Below are positions 53,771 through 63,842 of a stretch of 64,000 nucleotides of DNA, one piece after another; within the stretch, counting starts at the first letter, position 1; the number at the start of each line of letters is the position of its first letter. Below the pieces are notes generated by a model, which saw only the letters and a program-made list of their open reading frames with translations, searched no databases and was not told the origin of the DNA. Both the position numbers and the translations under genes were made by a program. The DNA comes from Elephas maximus indicus (lineage: Eukaryota; Chordata; Mammalia; Proboscidea; Elephantidae), in NCBI RefSeq assembly GCF_024166365.1, contig NC_064822.1, forward strand, positions 104,900,823 through 104,964,822, in the 5' to 3' direction.

Positions 53771-53959
53771 CAGTGAAGCCTCTGAGAGCCAGAACTCGAA
53801 GGGACTGCCTCATTTTTCCAGGTCTCGAAAGTTTTCCGCCTTTGACAGGGTGCAGTTTTACCACTTTTCTTTCACCTTCTGTTAGTGGAAATTATTTTTG
53901 TTTTCCTTCTCTGACAGGTTTCCACCTTATATGGGTTCCAGCTTTCGCAGGTTTTACTG
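53771..53959. mobile_element. non-autonomous Tc1/mariner-type DNA transposon (189 bp)
   Basis: The left end cagtgaagcctctgagagcc pairs with the right end, whose reverse complement is cagtaaaacctgcgaaagct. The inverted repeat extends about 25 bp with roughly five mismatches. The dinucleotide TA flanks both sides (53769-53770, 53960-53961), as expected for Tc1/mariner/pogo insertion. There is no transposase. The family name is not assigned. Confidence 0.7.
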
Positions 53960-54439
53960 TATTTCAGAATCCAAAACCAGGGTACAATCTCCTGAGTACG
54001 AATGGGGAGTGAAGTATGTATGGGGGAAAATGGTATAAAATAGTTTGGGAGTGACTTGGAAAATCTAGGATGCACGATTGTCAATCTGTGAGCTGCCCTG
54101 TACTTTTGGAGAGAATCAATAGGGTAATGACTTGTCGCCCCGAGATTCTGCTGTTTGATTTGACAAAATGAGGATTTGCCTTGTCTGGTTTTATAGGGTT
54201 TGTCCCACCCTCTTTGTCCCACCTGGTGAGGATTGATATCCATATGGCAGCTCATTTCATGAAAAGGAAGAAATAGCTGTACAAAACAGCACATTTGGAG
54301 GTCACCAACTGATTAAACTTTTGTATCACGATTTTAACTAGTGAATTAAGAGTACCAGTCTATAATATTGGTAGCCAGAACAGTAAACAATGAAATCAAT
54401 CTAGCTTGACTCCTGGTGGTTTCAGCAGTCTGGGGACAT

Positions 54440-54540
54440 CCTTTCTTTTATTCAGATGTTATATTGAGGCACCTACTATATGCTAGGCACTATGCTAAGT
54501 TCTGAGGCAAAGAAATGGGAGACTGTTGAGCTCTAACCTC
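54440..54540 (-). mobile_element. MIR/L2-type remnant
   Basis: 'gaggcacctactatatgcta' and 'ggcactatgctaagttctg' are typical reversed MIR3/L2 tail sequence. Short and diverged. Confidence 0.5.
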
Positions 54541-54594
54541 AACCACCTTGCCCGTGAAGGCAGTGGATCTCTTCCTTAAACTCTTGAAAGCCCT

Positions 54595-54780
54595 GCCTGG
54601 TGGCTAGGCAATGTGGTAGAGTGGAAAGATCTTGGATTTTTGAGATAGATATCCTTGGGTTTGAATTTTGGCTTCACTGCTTGGTAGCTGTGTGACTGAC
54701 TGGCCGTGGGCAAGTAGCTTAACATCCTTGAACCTCTTCTTGAACTGTAAAATGGAGACAATGGTTAACTACACAGAGGG
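54595..54780 (+). mobile_element. MIR, sense
   Basis: The order 'gtggtagagtggaaag', 'cttgggtttgaattttggc', 'agctgtgtgactgactgg' and 'aactgtaaaatggagac' follows the full MIR consensus. Confidence 0.8.
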
Positions 54781-54903
54781 GCAAGAAGAGGTATCTAACC
54801 AGATGCTGCAAGACATCTGGTGTCTTAGGTGTCTAAGCTAACCTGTGACAAAGTTAAACACTCACCATAACTCCTTTAGTTTTCTATCTCACCTTCCCTG
54901 TTA

Positions 54904-55053
54904 CAAAAAAAAAAAAACCCAGTGCCGTTAAGTCAATTCCGACTTGTAGCGACCCTATAGGACAGAGTAGAACTGCCCCACAGAGTTTCCAAGGAGCACC
55001 TGGCGGATTCAAACTGCCGACCCTTTGGTTAGCAGCCGTAGCACTTAACCACT
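54904..55053 (-). mobile_element. AfroSINE, antisense, tRNA head truncated
   Basis: An A-tract and 'cagtgccgttaagtcaattcc' lead to 'tttccaaggagcacctgg' and 'taaccactacgc'. The last 'caccagggctcc' part is absent. Confidence 0.9.
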
Positions 55054-55059
55054 ACGCAC

Positions 55060-55950
55060 AAGGCATATGAAAAAAGACTTTCCATATTTCCAGCCATACA
55101 GACCTTATTAACTGAAAAGTAAATTTAAAGATTCAGTCATCCTAATCCTTCTGTAGCTTTTCTGTTCTGAGTACATACCCATCCAGCCTGGTGAGGTCTG
55201 TGCCCTCCTTGTGTGTCTGTCAGACAGCACACCCCCTCCCCAGTTTCAGAGCTGTCTAGATAGGACAGGCCTGATGCTAATGGAGCTGACCTCAGTAAAC
55301 ATGGCTGCCATAGCAGCAGCATGCAGGGGTGAAGCTGGGGCCAGGGTTTCCCAGGGGAAAGTCGGGGAACGTTATTTCTGTACAGGGGATGAGGGAGTTT
55401 ATTTACCTGTTTGTTGCTCCTTACCAAGGGGAAAATGCTATCTGAAAACATTTTCTGGGTGAAGAAAGTCATCCACCATCACTACCACCAGCACAAGTGT
55501 TCTGCCTGCTCGCCACCCCTTCAGCCACCCCTTCACTGCCGGCAAAACAGCAGGAACAAATACCACCCACTCGGATTCCTCAGGGAGAACTCAGGTCTCC
55601 TTTTTATGTCTTTCTTCAACTCAAGCCAGTTAGGGTTTCTCTGTAACTTGACTTCAAAGACACCCGTTTTCTGGTATTGCTAGAACACACAGACAGAATG
55701 AGAAGATAACCTTTAGGAGGTCAGGCACTCAGTCTGTTTTCAGTGCTACGGGCAGGAGTGTTAGACTGTCCTCCTGACAGGCTGCAAGTTTTGGAGTCAA
55801 CTGTACGGATCTCCCCATGGGCGAAATCCAGGTTGCTGTTCACAGCAGGCAGGGCTTACTACAGGTTTCTGTCTGGCCACCCATCAAAATGAACATGTTC
55901 CTTTTTAACAGGCTGTTTTCCAAGAGACAGGACAAAGCACCCAGAAGCAT
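55060..55950. other. intergenic, nothing recognised
   Basis: Moderately GC-rich intergenic DNA without named repeats. Open frames on both strands at 55137-55683 lack recognisable products. Confidence 0.4.
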
Positions 55951-55954
55951 TGCA

Positions 55955-56080
55955 CAGTAACAAATTGCTATCAACCTAGTCAAATTTTGGTTCAAACCTA
56001 ACTTCAAGCCCTGGTTCTTCCATTTACTATTAGTGTTTAGTTTGAGTCTCAGTTTCTTCATCTGTATTTACCTGTCTTTA
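55955..56080 (+). mobile_element. MIR remnant, sense
   Basis: 'ttggttcaaacctaacttc', 'tcttccatttactatt' and 'gagtctcagtttcttcatc' follow the MIR middle and tail order. Diverged. Confidence 0.6.
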
Positions 56081-56247
56081 TTTGTACCTCTTAAGAGTCC
56101 CTTGCTTGAAAGTTTATATGGACTACCCACACTCCAGCTAGGATCTTCCAATGAAAGAAAGGGAACAGCCTGGAATGAGACAGCCAGGTCCTAGAGGTCC
56201 TGAAGTATTTCAAAATGTTTGTTTTTGTTAGGAACGGGGAACCTTCA

Positions 56248-56420
56248 GGAAACCCTGGTGGTTAAGTGCTATGGCTACTAACCAAATGGGCTACTAACCA
56301 AAAGGTCAGCAGTTCAAATCCACCAGGTGCTCCTTGGAAACTGGGACAGTTCTACACTCCCTATAGGGTTGCTATGAGTTGGAATTGACAGCAATGGGTT
56401 TTTTTTTCTTTTTTGGAGGG
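56248..56420 (+). mobile_element. AfroSINE, sense, rearranged head
   Basis: 'ggaaaccctggtggttaagtg' has lost part of the A-box region, and the block 'gctactaaccaaa' is doubled. 'ttgctatgagttggaattg' marks the 3' part, followed by T-rich sequence. A perfect 12-bp duplication (ggggaaccttca) lies at 56236-56247 and 56421-56432. Confidence 0.92.
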
Positions 56421-56519
56421 GGGGAACCTTCAATGAGGCTTCTTTCTGACCTCATTTCCAGTGGTCCTAGAATCCAGGGCCAGAATAAGTGCGGAGGGAG
56501 AGTTTCAGTAACAGTTGCC

Positions 56520-56700
56520 TCCACTATCTAAGCTCCTATTGGGTCCTCATTTAATTCTTCCTTTGAGGAAGTTCATTTTACAAATGAGGGAACTGAAGTT
56601 CTGAGAGATCAAGTAACTCCCACCCAAGATCACCCAGCCAGTCAGTGGCAGAGCTAGCATTTGAACCCAGTCATGTCTGACTTGAAAGTCCATGGTTTTC
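56520..56700 (-). mobile_element. MIR, antisense
   Basis: 'ttttacaaatgagggaactg', 'gatcacccagccagtc', 'gtggcagagctagcatttga' and 'acccagtcatgtctgact' make a reversed MIR of good length. Confidence 0.82.
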
Positions 56701-56826
56701 GCACCACACAACACAACCTTAGAAGCAGAGCCCGGCCACTGACTGAAGAGAGCTGGCATCTGAACAGGAGTAGCAGGCCTGGTGACCCCCAGGAAGGAGG
56801 GTACAGAGAGTGGGAAGAGGGGAGGA
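56640..56826. repeat. direct duplication, copy 1
   Basis: A 187-bp block from 'gtcagtggcagagctagc' to 'gggaagaggggagga' matches 57501-57687 with scattered substitutions only, at a constant offset of 861 bp. It includes the tRNA-side part of the MIR plus about 120 bp of unique sequence. Confidence 0.88.
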
Positions 56827-57500
56827 TAGAGTAGAGGCCCCTTGGGCGGTGTTCCTCGACAGCCACCTGTTTTCACTCCCTGCACACAGTGACCGACTCC
56901 TAACTCCACCCACAATGTGTTTAGGGGAGGCAGGGGCTTTTTCCATCTTTTGTGTCTTGAGGGTTTTTTCCCCTGCTTTGCTCTTCCCTTCTCTCCCTCC
57001 TTGTTCCTTTTTGTAGATAATACTCCCACAGACCTCCCACGGATGCTCCAAAATGCAGCCTCCTGAGTTTCTTGTTGACAAAGGCTTTGAGCTGTCTCTG
57101 AACAGTGCTTGCCCTCAACCTTCCCCTCCCTGCGACTCCCCATGGTGGGGTGGTCTGAAAGAGTCAGGAATTGGGGGAAGGGGAGAGGTAAATGGAGTTA
57201 CAGCGAGGAGGCCAATGGTCCCCGACCTCTCAGTGCCCTGCTCAATTTTAAATTCCTTCTCCCCGCCCCCCATCTCACTGTCTCCTAAAGGCATGCCCCC
57301 GGCCCTTGTGTATGTAAGTGTGTATGAATGTGGGGGAGGGGTGTAGAAATTAACATCACTAAGAGCTGAAAGAACCTGTGCAAACAAAAGCCAAGACTGG
57401 CCGAAAGACCTGAGGGACTAGGTGAAGGTGAACAGGGAGGACAATGGGTTGAGATCCTACCCTGAACACACTATTCTAGATGGAAACTACTCTTTCCATC

Positions 57501-57687
57501 AGTCAGTGGCAGAGCTAGCATTTGAACGCAGTCATGTCTGACCTGAAAGTCCATGGTTTTCCCACCACACGACACAACCATAGAAGCAGAGCCTGGCCAC
57601 TGACTGAAGAGAGCTGGCATCTGAACAGGTGTAGCAGGCCCGAGGACCTCTAGGAAGGAGGGTGCAGAAAGTGGGAAGAGGGGAGGA
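57501..57687. repeat. direct duplication, copy 2
   Basis: Second copy of the block at 56640-56826, in the same orientation. It carries only a part of the MIR, so it was copied as a segment and did not insert as a SINE. Confidence 0.88.
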
Positions 57688-57899
57688 GAGAGGCAAGGGT
57701 CAGTGACTACCCCCACACCAGACACCCAGTCATAGATGCTTTGAAGAGCAACAGGGAGTGAAGCTTAAAGGCCAAACCCACTGCAGCTACAGGGGAGTGA
57801 TCACACTCAATAAATGTTAGTGTTTTCTTTTCCTGAAAGTGGGGACCAGGGCACCAGAACAGTGACACAGGCATTGTGCCTGGAGCTGCTGGGGGAGGC

Positions 57900-58075
57900 A
57901 GTACCTCTTGGGTGAGATACTTAACCTCTCCACCTCAATTTTCTCCTCTCTAAATTGGCAGTCATAACAACAGTAACTACCTCAAGGGGTTATTGCAAGG
58001 ATTAATAAAATAATCCAAATACTTAGCACAGTGCCTGATATGTCACTTACTACAATGTAAACTATTGTAATTACT
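57900..58075 (+). mobile_element. MIR 3' part, sense
   Basis: 'gatacttaacctctccac', 'ctacctcaaggggttattg', 'caaggattaataaaat' and 'cacagtgcctgatatg' follow the MIR 3' half. Confidence 0.8.
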
Positions 58076-58194
58076 TGAGTCATCCCACAGACATGTCATC
58101 CTACCTCCTTGCTTGCCATGACCCAAGGTATCTGATTTGGCTTTAACCCCAAACTAGCCCAGGCAGGTGAACTGGAAGCCTTTTCAGTATTTTT

Positions 58195-58330
58195 TTTTTA
58201 AGTTATTACCATCCCCATTTCACAGACAAGAAAACTGGGTCACAGAAAGGTTTAATAGCTTGCATTAAAGAAATCACACAGACGGTAAAGGCCAGAGCTG
58301 TATTCATACCTAGGAAGCCTGGTTCCCAAG
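58195..58330 (-). mobile_element. MIR remnant, antisense
   Basis: 'ccatccccatttcacagac', 'gaaaactgggtcacagaaa' and 'aaggccagagctgtattc' make a reversed MIR. Confidence 0.7.
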
Positions 58331-59397
58331 TTGGTGGGTGCTTTTAACAGGCTCATCCTGTTTCTCAAAACGGCTGATTGCTAAACTTCACCCTTTCCTT
58401 AGAAGAGGGCTTGTATGTCGCCTGGAGGGGAATAGATGAGCGGTTGGAGGAGTGGAGACAAGACCCGTGGACCCCTTAGGGTCACTCCTGGTCCTGGGAG
58501 CTGGATTCCAGGATCCAGTGGATAGAGGGAGGGGGACGCTACCTACCACCCTTTCTCCTAAAAGCCCCAGCTTATTTAAATACAAGTGTCTGGGGCCTCG
58601 GCCCTTGTCCCTGAGGAGAGGTGGGTGGAGCGGGGGACTCTCCTTTCCAGTGTTGCTGCCTGTGGGTGTGTCTTCTCGAAGGGTGGGGGTGCTTTGCTCC
58701 CCGCTTCACCGGCTCGGGAACAAATTGCTGTTTTGGCCTCGGCGACTCCGCGGCGCGAGGGCGGCAGCCGCGCTAGTTGGCAAATCGTGGGAGGGAGGAG
58801 GAGCGGCGCTGGCAGTGCGGGCCTCGGGGGACAGGCCTCGCGCAGGAGATGATCCAGAGATGGCAGACCCGAGCCAAGTCCTCTCCGCCCCACGGGCCCC
58901 TCCTCCCCAGCCCCTGGCCTGGGGGAGGGGGAGGGCAGGAGGATGGCTGCCGCAGCCACCCGTCAGCAGCTCCCCTCCCAGCGCAGAGTCCAGTTCTCCA
59001 GGATTGGATTGGGGTGCTGTCTTCCGGACTCCTCGCTTGCAAGGACCCAGACACACAAGGTTAGGGAATTCTCAGTGTCTAACCTGTATTTGCGACCCGA
59101 CCCTCTAGCGCGGCCTGGGAGCTGCAAAAGGTGACAAATTCTTGGAAGAAATATAGGAGCTGAACCAAGGTTCTAGGGCTCCCTCCGCTCCACACTTTCC
59201 TCTTTCCACCTCCAGGGCACACACAGAGGGCCTCTGAACCTTATTCGCAGAGCGACCCACCCTCCACTTTTCTGACAGCTCTGGCTTGCAGCGGCATCTC
59301 TCTACTAGCAGCTCGATCCATTTTCCAGAGGGTCAAGCTGAGGCTGAGAAAGGCTTGGATACCCAGACGCTATGTTCAAATGCTCCCCTCCCGCCCC

Positions 59398-59548
<151 letters not shown>

Positions 59549-59847
59549 CTCCTGTGTGTGCAGCTGGAGCCCCTCTAGGCGCGCCAGGAGTAATCCCCCG
59601 CCTCTGCCAAGTACAGGGCCTCCTCCACCTCCGCCAAGTTGCCCAATCCCCCTTCCCATTACATTTTTCCTCGGAGAAAGCGTCTTCTATACCATACACC
59701 CCCCTCCCCTACCCTCCTCCGGTCCCTACGGGGGAGGCGAGCCTGCTAGGACACTCTCTGAAAACCCCCAGGCTGACGAGAAAGCCGCCTCGCCCCTGCG
59801 CCTGAGTCAGCCGGAGCGGGACAGGGCACCCGCTAGCTGTGCTCCGA

Positions 59848-59863
59848 GGGGCGGGCGGGGCGG
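59848..59863 (+). promoter_or_regulatory. KCNH3: clustered Sp1/KLF GC boxes
   Basis: GGGGCGGGCGGGGCGG contains overlapping GGGCGG boxes, about 530 bp upstream of the KCNH3 ATG. Confidence 0.65.
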
Positions 59864-59966
59864 CTGCCTCCCTGCCCCCCGCCCCAGGTCCCGAGGGAAG
59901 GGGGATCCCTCTGCGGGAGGTCTGTCCCTTTAAGGAGGCGGCCCTGACTGGGTGTGCCCCGTCTCC

Positions 59967-60173
59967 ATGGTTACCCCGGTGCAGGCGGCGGGCGCAGGAG
60001 GTAGGGAGGGAGGCTGCGGCTTCTCCCCGACAGACGGAGGGAGCTGCGGGGACCCGGCGCCGCGCGGAGCCCGAGCAGGAGCTGACCCGCAGCCGGAACG
60101 GAAGCCGCCGCAGCCGCGAGCGCGAGGTGCGGCGAGCGCAGCGGGCGCGGAGCCCGGAGCTCGTGGGTGGTGA
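59967..60173 (+). promoter_or_regulatory. KCNH3: upstream ORF 1 in the KCNH3 leader (68 codons)
   Basis: ATG at 59967 (context 'gtctccatgg'; C at -3, G at +4). The frame stays open to TGA at 60171-60173. It acts only if transcription starts upstream of it. Confidence 0.4.
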
Positions 60174-60194
60174 GGGCGCAAGGGGCCGCGCGCC

Positions 60195-60293
60195 ATGCTC
60201 TGGCCCCCGACGGCGCGGACGTCCCCTCGCGCGCGGGCTGCCGGCGGGGCCTGCGAAGCCGGGCTGGGCATTGCTCCCCGACGGCTGCGCTAG
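60195..60293 (+). promoter_or_regulatory. KCNH3: upstream ORF 2 in the KCNH3 leader (32 codons)
   Basis: ATG at 60195 (G at -3) with TAG at 60291-60293, in a frame different from the main ORF. Likely within the transcript. Confidence 0.45.
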
Positions 60294-60367
60294 GGGGCGC
60301 GGGGCCCGGCGGGGGGCGGCCGAGCTGGGCGCCCTCCTCCGGCGCTGAGCCCCCGCGCCCCGGAGGG

Positions 60368-60394
60368 ATGGGGCGGGCGGCCGTGGCCGCCTAA
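60368..60394 (+). promoter_or_regulatory. KCNH3: upstream ORF 3, ending one base before the KCNH3 start
   Basis: ATG in strong context (G at -3 and +4) encodes MGRAAVAA and stops with TAA at 60392-60394. The KCNH3 ATG begins at 60396 in the next frame, in the string TAAGATG. This uORF would have to be bypassed by leaky scanning or followed by reinitiation. Confidence 0.6.
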
Positions 60395-60395
60395 G

Positions 60396-60471
60396 ATGCC
60401 GGCCATGCGGGGGCTCCTGGCGCCGCAGAACACCTTTCTGGACACCATCGCCACGCGCTTCGACGGCACGC
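60396..60471 (+). CDS. KCNH3: KCNH3 coding exon 1 (residues 1-25), PAS cap
   Basis: ATG at 60396 with A at -3. It encodes [20 protein letters not shown], then RFDGT, and leaves the C of a split His codon at donor 'gtgagt'. The amphipathic '[14 protein letters not shown]' block is the EAG-family PAS cap helix. Confidence 0.96.
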
Positions 60472-63400
60472 GTGAGTCCGACCCTCTCCCCACTAGCTCC
60501 CTGACAAGCCGTCCCTGTCAGGGCTCCCGCCGGTTCTGTACCAAGACCATTTCGGCCTGGAGCCCGCCTGTTCTCACCCCTTACTGCCCCGCTGGAAGCT
60601 AGGACCACCGGCTCCTTCCAGGAGCTGTTTCCCTGAAAGGTTCAGGGTCAGCACGCTCCAGGCGGGGCCAAACGGACAGAGGAGGCTTGGGGCCTGGGGA
60701 GCTCCGTTCGCGGGGGCGCGGAACCGGCCCTAGTCAATCTCCCCCATCCCATCCCTGCGTCTGGCGGTGTCCCAACGACTACCCTTGGGGTTGGCAGGGG
60801 GAGGGGATCAGTGCTCAGGGACAGCCGGGAGGGCTTGGAAAACAGATTTAGAAACGAGGTTTGCGAATGCAGATCGAGTAGGCGAGACTCAGAGAGAGTC
60901 TCGAACTGTTTGCCCGAACCCACCTCATCCCCTAAACCCACCAGCCTTGGGGAGCCCGTCTAGACCCTAGAAAAAGGTTGGAAGACTCCCACAAGGACTT
61001 GTGGCGGGGGAGGGGGGGGTGGAGAATGCGTCCTGGGCCTCTGGATCCTGGGATACTGAGCACAGAGAAAGTCGTGAAAGCCTCCTCCTTCACACTCACC
61101 CCCAGTGGGGCTTCCCAGCTCTGTGCCTATTGTCCTCCATGGTCTCCGATCCTGACTGGGACGGGGAGCCAATCACTGAGCCCCCCATATGCACACATAC
61201 AGGCTCCTCCATCTGCTTTGCCTATGCTTGGCTCCTGCAGCCTACTGATTCAGTACCCCCCACTCCCCAATACATTCCTGGCTCCAAGCACCTGTGTTCA
61301 GCCACCACTCTTACAACCCCATTCTTGATGGCACTCAGTAATTCCTGAGCCAAGTCAGGCAGCTGGGGCTCAAACAGAGAAGGCAGGATGAAAGGTGGCC
61401 TGGGCTGCTTTCCAGTCCAGGTGGGTCCCAGTGGGAGGAGCAAGACTGCCAACCTGGCTACCTAGTGGGTGAATGAGCCTGGCAGAGATAAGAGTGGGGC
61501 TGAGGCTAGCCTAAAGCTGGTAGTTTAGTCCTTTGGGCATCCCCACCCCACCCCTTACCCCAAGCTGCTCAGGACACACTCCGAAAGGCACATTGCCTAC
61601 CCAGGCTGCCTTTACCAACCTCAGTGTTCACACATGCTGACTGGCGAATGCACTTATGTTCACGCTGCTAGGAGCCAGCCCTTGCAGGGCATCGGCAGGA
61701 TCCCTGGGCTTTGTAACACACACTCATCAGTTGCAAGCATTTGGGAAAGGAGGGGTGGTAGGGCCTCCCCGCTCCTTCACCTCAAGCCTCCTCTGAGAGG
61801 TGCTCTCTTACAGACAGTAACTTTGTGCTGGGCAATGCCCAGGTGGCGGGGGTCTTCCCTGTGGTCTACTGCTCGGATGGCTTCTGCGACCTCACCGGTT
61901 TCTCCCGGGCTGAGGTCATGCAGCGGGGCTGTGCCTGCTCCTTCCTCTACGGGCCAGACACCAGTGAGCTTGTCCGCCAGCAGATCCGCAAGGCCCTGGA
62001 CGAGCACAAGGAGTTCAAGGCTGAGCTGATCCTGTATCGGAAGAGCGGTGAGGGGCCACCTGGTCAGCCCACCTCACCTGTGCAGCCTCCCAGCCTGGCA
62101 CCCACCCCATCCACTGTCCCTGCCTACTTTCCATTCCCATCTTCTCTGTCTCCCCAGCTCTTCCCATCTTCCCATACACCCATCCGCCATCTACCCTCTT
62201 CCCTCACCCACCTCTTGTCCCCAAACCCCCTCTCCCATCCTCACCCAGCCTCAGCCTCCACAAAATTTCCAATCTTGGGTTTCCAACCCCAACAGAACAG
62301 ACCCCCTGCCATCCCCCGTCTCAGCAGGACAGATCTATGAACACACATGTGGGCAGTCATTTCTGCTCCCCCTTGCCTTCCCCCACCCTGTTCCATCAAG
62401 CCCTGTCCCATGTGGAACTGGGCTGTCACTCCCTTCCCAGGAAAGTCCTAGGGTCCTGCTTGGGGCTTGGCCAAGGGTGCCACTGGAGCAGGCCCTTGGG
62501 CAGGGCAGGGAATGGAGGTGGACTGAGTCTATCTCTGTGCTCAGGGCTCCCGTTCTGGTGTCTCTTGGATGTGATACCCATAAAGAATGAGAAAGGGGAG
62601 GTGGCCCTCTTCCTGGTCTCTCACAAGGACATCAGTGACACCAAGAACCGAGGGGGCCCCGACAGCTGGAAGGAGACAGGTGGGTGCCTGTGGGGACATT
62701 AAGTTAGCTGCCGTGGCTGGGGGTGTTGGGTAGCGCAGGTCTGTGAGGGGCCTCGGTGCCCAGCCTAGGCTCAGCGTTTCCTGGGTCCCCCCCCCTTGTA
62801 CTTACTGACCCCAACTGTGGCAAGCTGAGAGGTCTGTGCTGTTCTCATCTCTTCATGGCCAAGTATGGAAACATTTTTCCTAAATAGACTAGTTGAGACA
62901 AAGTTGAAGTTTTTAAAAGTCAGTTTTACTAAGAAACTGAAAGCAGACAAACTCCACTAGTGCCTGTAAAGTGCCACCTTCTGACCAGATAATGAGATTG
63001 AACACAGACCCACCTGCCCGAAGACCCACAGGCCTGGTGCCTTTTCCTCACAGCAAACCTGACGGGGAAAAAAAAGCCCTGCCCAAAGCCTCTTTTAAGT
63101 TCTTGGGGTCTTTCTCCTCCAAGGGTTGGGGCAGGACTTTGGGCAGGTCACAGAATTGTCATCAAAAGCTGCTCCAAGGCCTCTTTGCTACTTGGGGGTG
63201 CTGGGGACACTCACCGTTGCTGCTCCTCCATCCCCTGCCACGGGTCTGCCTCTCTGCTGTGTAAGTCTTCATTATTCCCCTCTGACCCCTGTGCTGGATG
63301 CAGGGTTCTTGCCCTGAGCCCCTGCACTTCTGCTTGATGGCCTTCCGCTGGCTCTGCCCTCGGCGAATGTACTCACCACTATGAACCACCTCCCCACTCT

Positions 63401-63842
63401 GTCTACCTATGGAGATAGGCCTTTCCCTGTGGAGATTCTCTCCTGCCCAACCTTGACCTCAACCTCCTTCTCTTGGAAGCAGGCCCTGGGAGAAGAAGTA
63501 TCTGTAAGCCTCCACGGGACTGCCCAGCACCGGGGTTGGCAAGTGTCCATGGGAAATAAGGAATGCCTGAGCCCCCAGTTCTGAGCAGACTGACTGGTCA
63601 GTAGTCAACCAGACCAGTCAACGGACGAGCAACTGATGTCCTAACCCGAGACCCTGTGCTGGGTGTGTGGGTGCTCCCCCCATTTTCCTCACGGCCCCTC
63701 TTTTGCAGGTGGTGGCCGGCGCCGATATGGACGGGCTGGAGCCAAAGGCTTCAATGCCAACCGGCGGCGGAGCCGAGCTGTACTCTACCACCTGTCTGGA
63801 CACCTGCAGAAGCAACCCAAGGGCAAGCACAAACTCAATAAG
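60396..63842 (+). CDS. KCNH3: KCNH3, voltage-gated K+ channel Kv12.2 (ELK2/BEC1), coding exons 1-4, continues beyond window
   Basis: Exons 60396-60471, 61814-62047, 62545-62679 and 63709-63842 join into residues 1-193 of KCNH3; the human protein is about 1083 residues. The encoded part is the N-terminal PAS cap (1-25), the PAS/eag domain (about 26-135) and the basic linker before transmembrane segment S1. Kv12.2 is a plasma membrane potassium channel of forebrain neurons that limits excitability. The PAS domain of EAG-family channels contacts the C-terminal cyclic-nucleotide-binding-like domain and tunes gating. The voltage sensor, pore and C-terminus lie past the window. The start is chosen because [20 protein letters not shown] is the known family N-terminus. 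All exon phases agree and no break is seen. Expression is likely driven from the CpG island, with possible control by the leader uORFs. Confidence 0.95.
60472..61813 (+). other. KCNH3: KCNH3 intron 1, nothing recognised
   Basis: 1.34 kb, GC-rich at the start and then single-copy looking. No repeat or alternative exon was identified. The open frames on both strands at 60978-61452 are not recognisable. Confidence 0.6.
61814..62047 (+). CDS. KCNH3: KCNH3 coding exon 2 (residues 26-104), PAS core
   Basis: Acceptor 'tctcttacag', donor 'gtgagg'; 234 bp. It encodes [20 protein letters not shown], then the PAS signature [20 protein letters not shown] and [13 protein letters not shown], and ends ...LILYRKS with a split Gly. 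As I recall it, the human protein has AGLFPVV where this has AGVFPVV, a conservative change. Confidence 0.97.
62048..62544 (+). other. KCNH3: KCNH3 intron 2, pyrimidine-rich
   Basis: About 500 bp. 62060-62310 is strongly C/T-rich on the + strand (repeated cccatc, cctc and tccc words) with few purines. No repeat family was recognised. Confidence 0.6.
62545..62679 (+). CDS. KCNH3: KCNH3 coding exon 3 (residues 104-149), PAS C-terminal part
   Basis: Acceptor 'tgtgctcag', donor 'gtgggt'; 135 bp. It encodes [20 protein letters not shown], then [17 protein letters not shown] and ...SWKET, leaving a split Gly. The beta strands here complete the PAS fold (PAC region). Confidence 0.97.
62680..63708 (+). 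other. KCNH3: KCNH3 intron 3, nothing recognised
   Basis: About 1 kb with no named repeat. 62870-62990 is locally AT-rich and may be an old repeat remnant. The open frames here have no recognisable product. Confidence 0.55.
63709..63842 (+). CDS. KCNH3: KCNH3 coding exon 4 (residues 149-193), basic PAS-S1 linker
   Basis: Acceptor 'cccctcttttgcag', donor 'gtgggt'; 134 bp. It encodes [20 protein letters not shown], then [20 protein letters not shown] and KLNK, ending in phase 0. It is strongly basic. The next exon lies outside the window. Confidence 0.96.

Larger units (their letters stand above)
59740..60395 (+). promoter_or_regulatory. KCNH3: KCNH3 core promoter and 5' leader region
   Basis: GC-rich, TATA-less looking DNA directly before the first coding exon. 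It holds an AP-1 type TGAGTCA at 59803-59809 and a run of Sp1-type boxes at 59848-59863. The start site cannot be fixed from sequence alone, but a CpG-island promoter with scattered starts at about 59.87-60.15 kb is plausible. No intron is needed between this region and the ATG. Confidence 0.6.

Noticed and set aside
53515-54012. 165-codon open frame in the intergenic region.
   Set aside because: It runs through an AfroSINE and the adjacent inverted-repeat element, so it is chance read-through of repeats.
58452-59108. 218-codon open frame in the CpG-rich patch upstream of KCNH3, and overlapping antisense frames up to 299 codons (59709-60608).
   Set aside because: GC-rich DNA is stop-poor. 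The peptides are low-complexity Pro/Arg/Gly/Ala with no recognisable domain, and several frames overlap the same DNA.
60639-60665. Possible REST/NRSF (RE1) site, 'gtcagcacgctccaggcgg', as might be expected near a neuronal gene.
   Set aside because: Only the left half resembles the RE1 motif; the right half does not fit.
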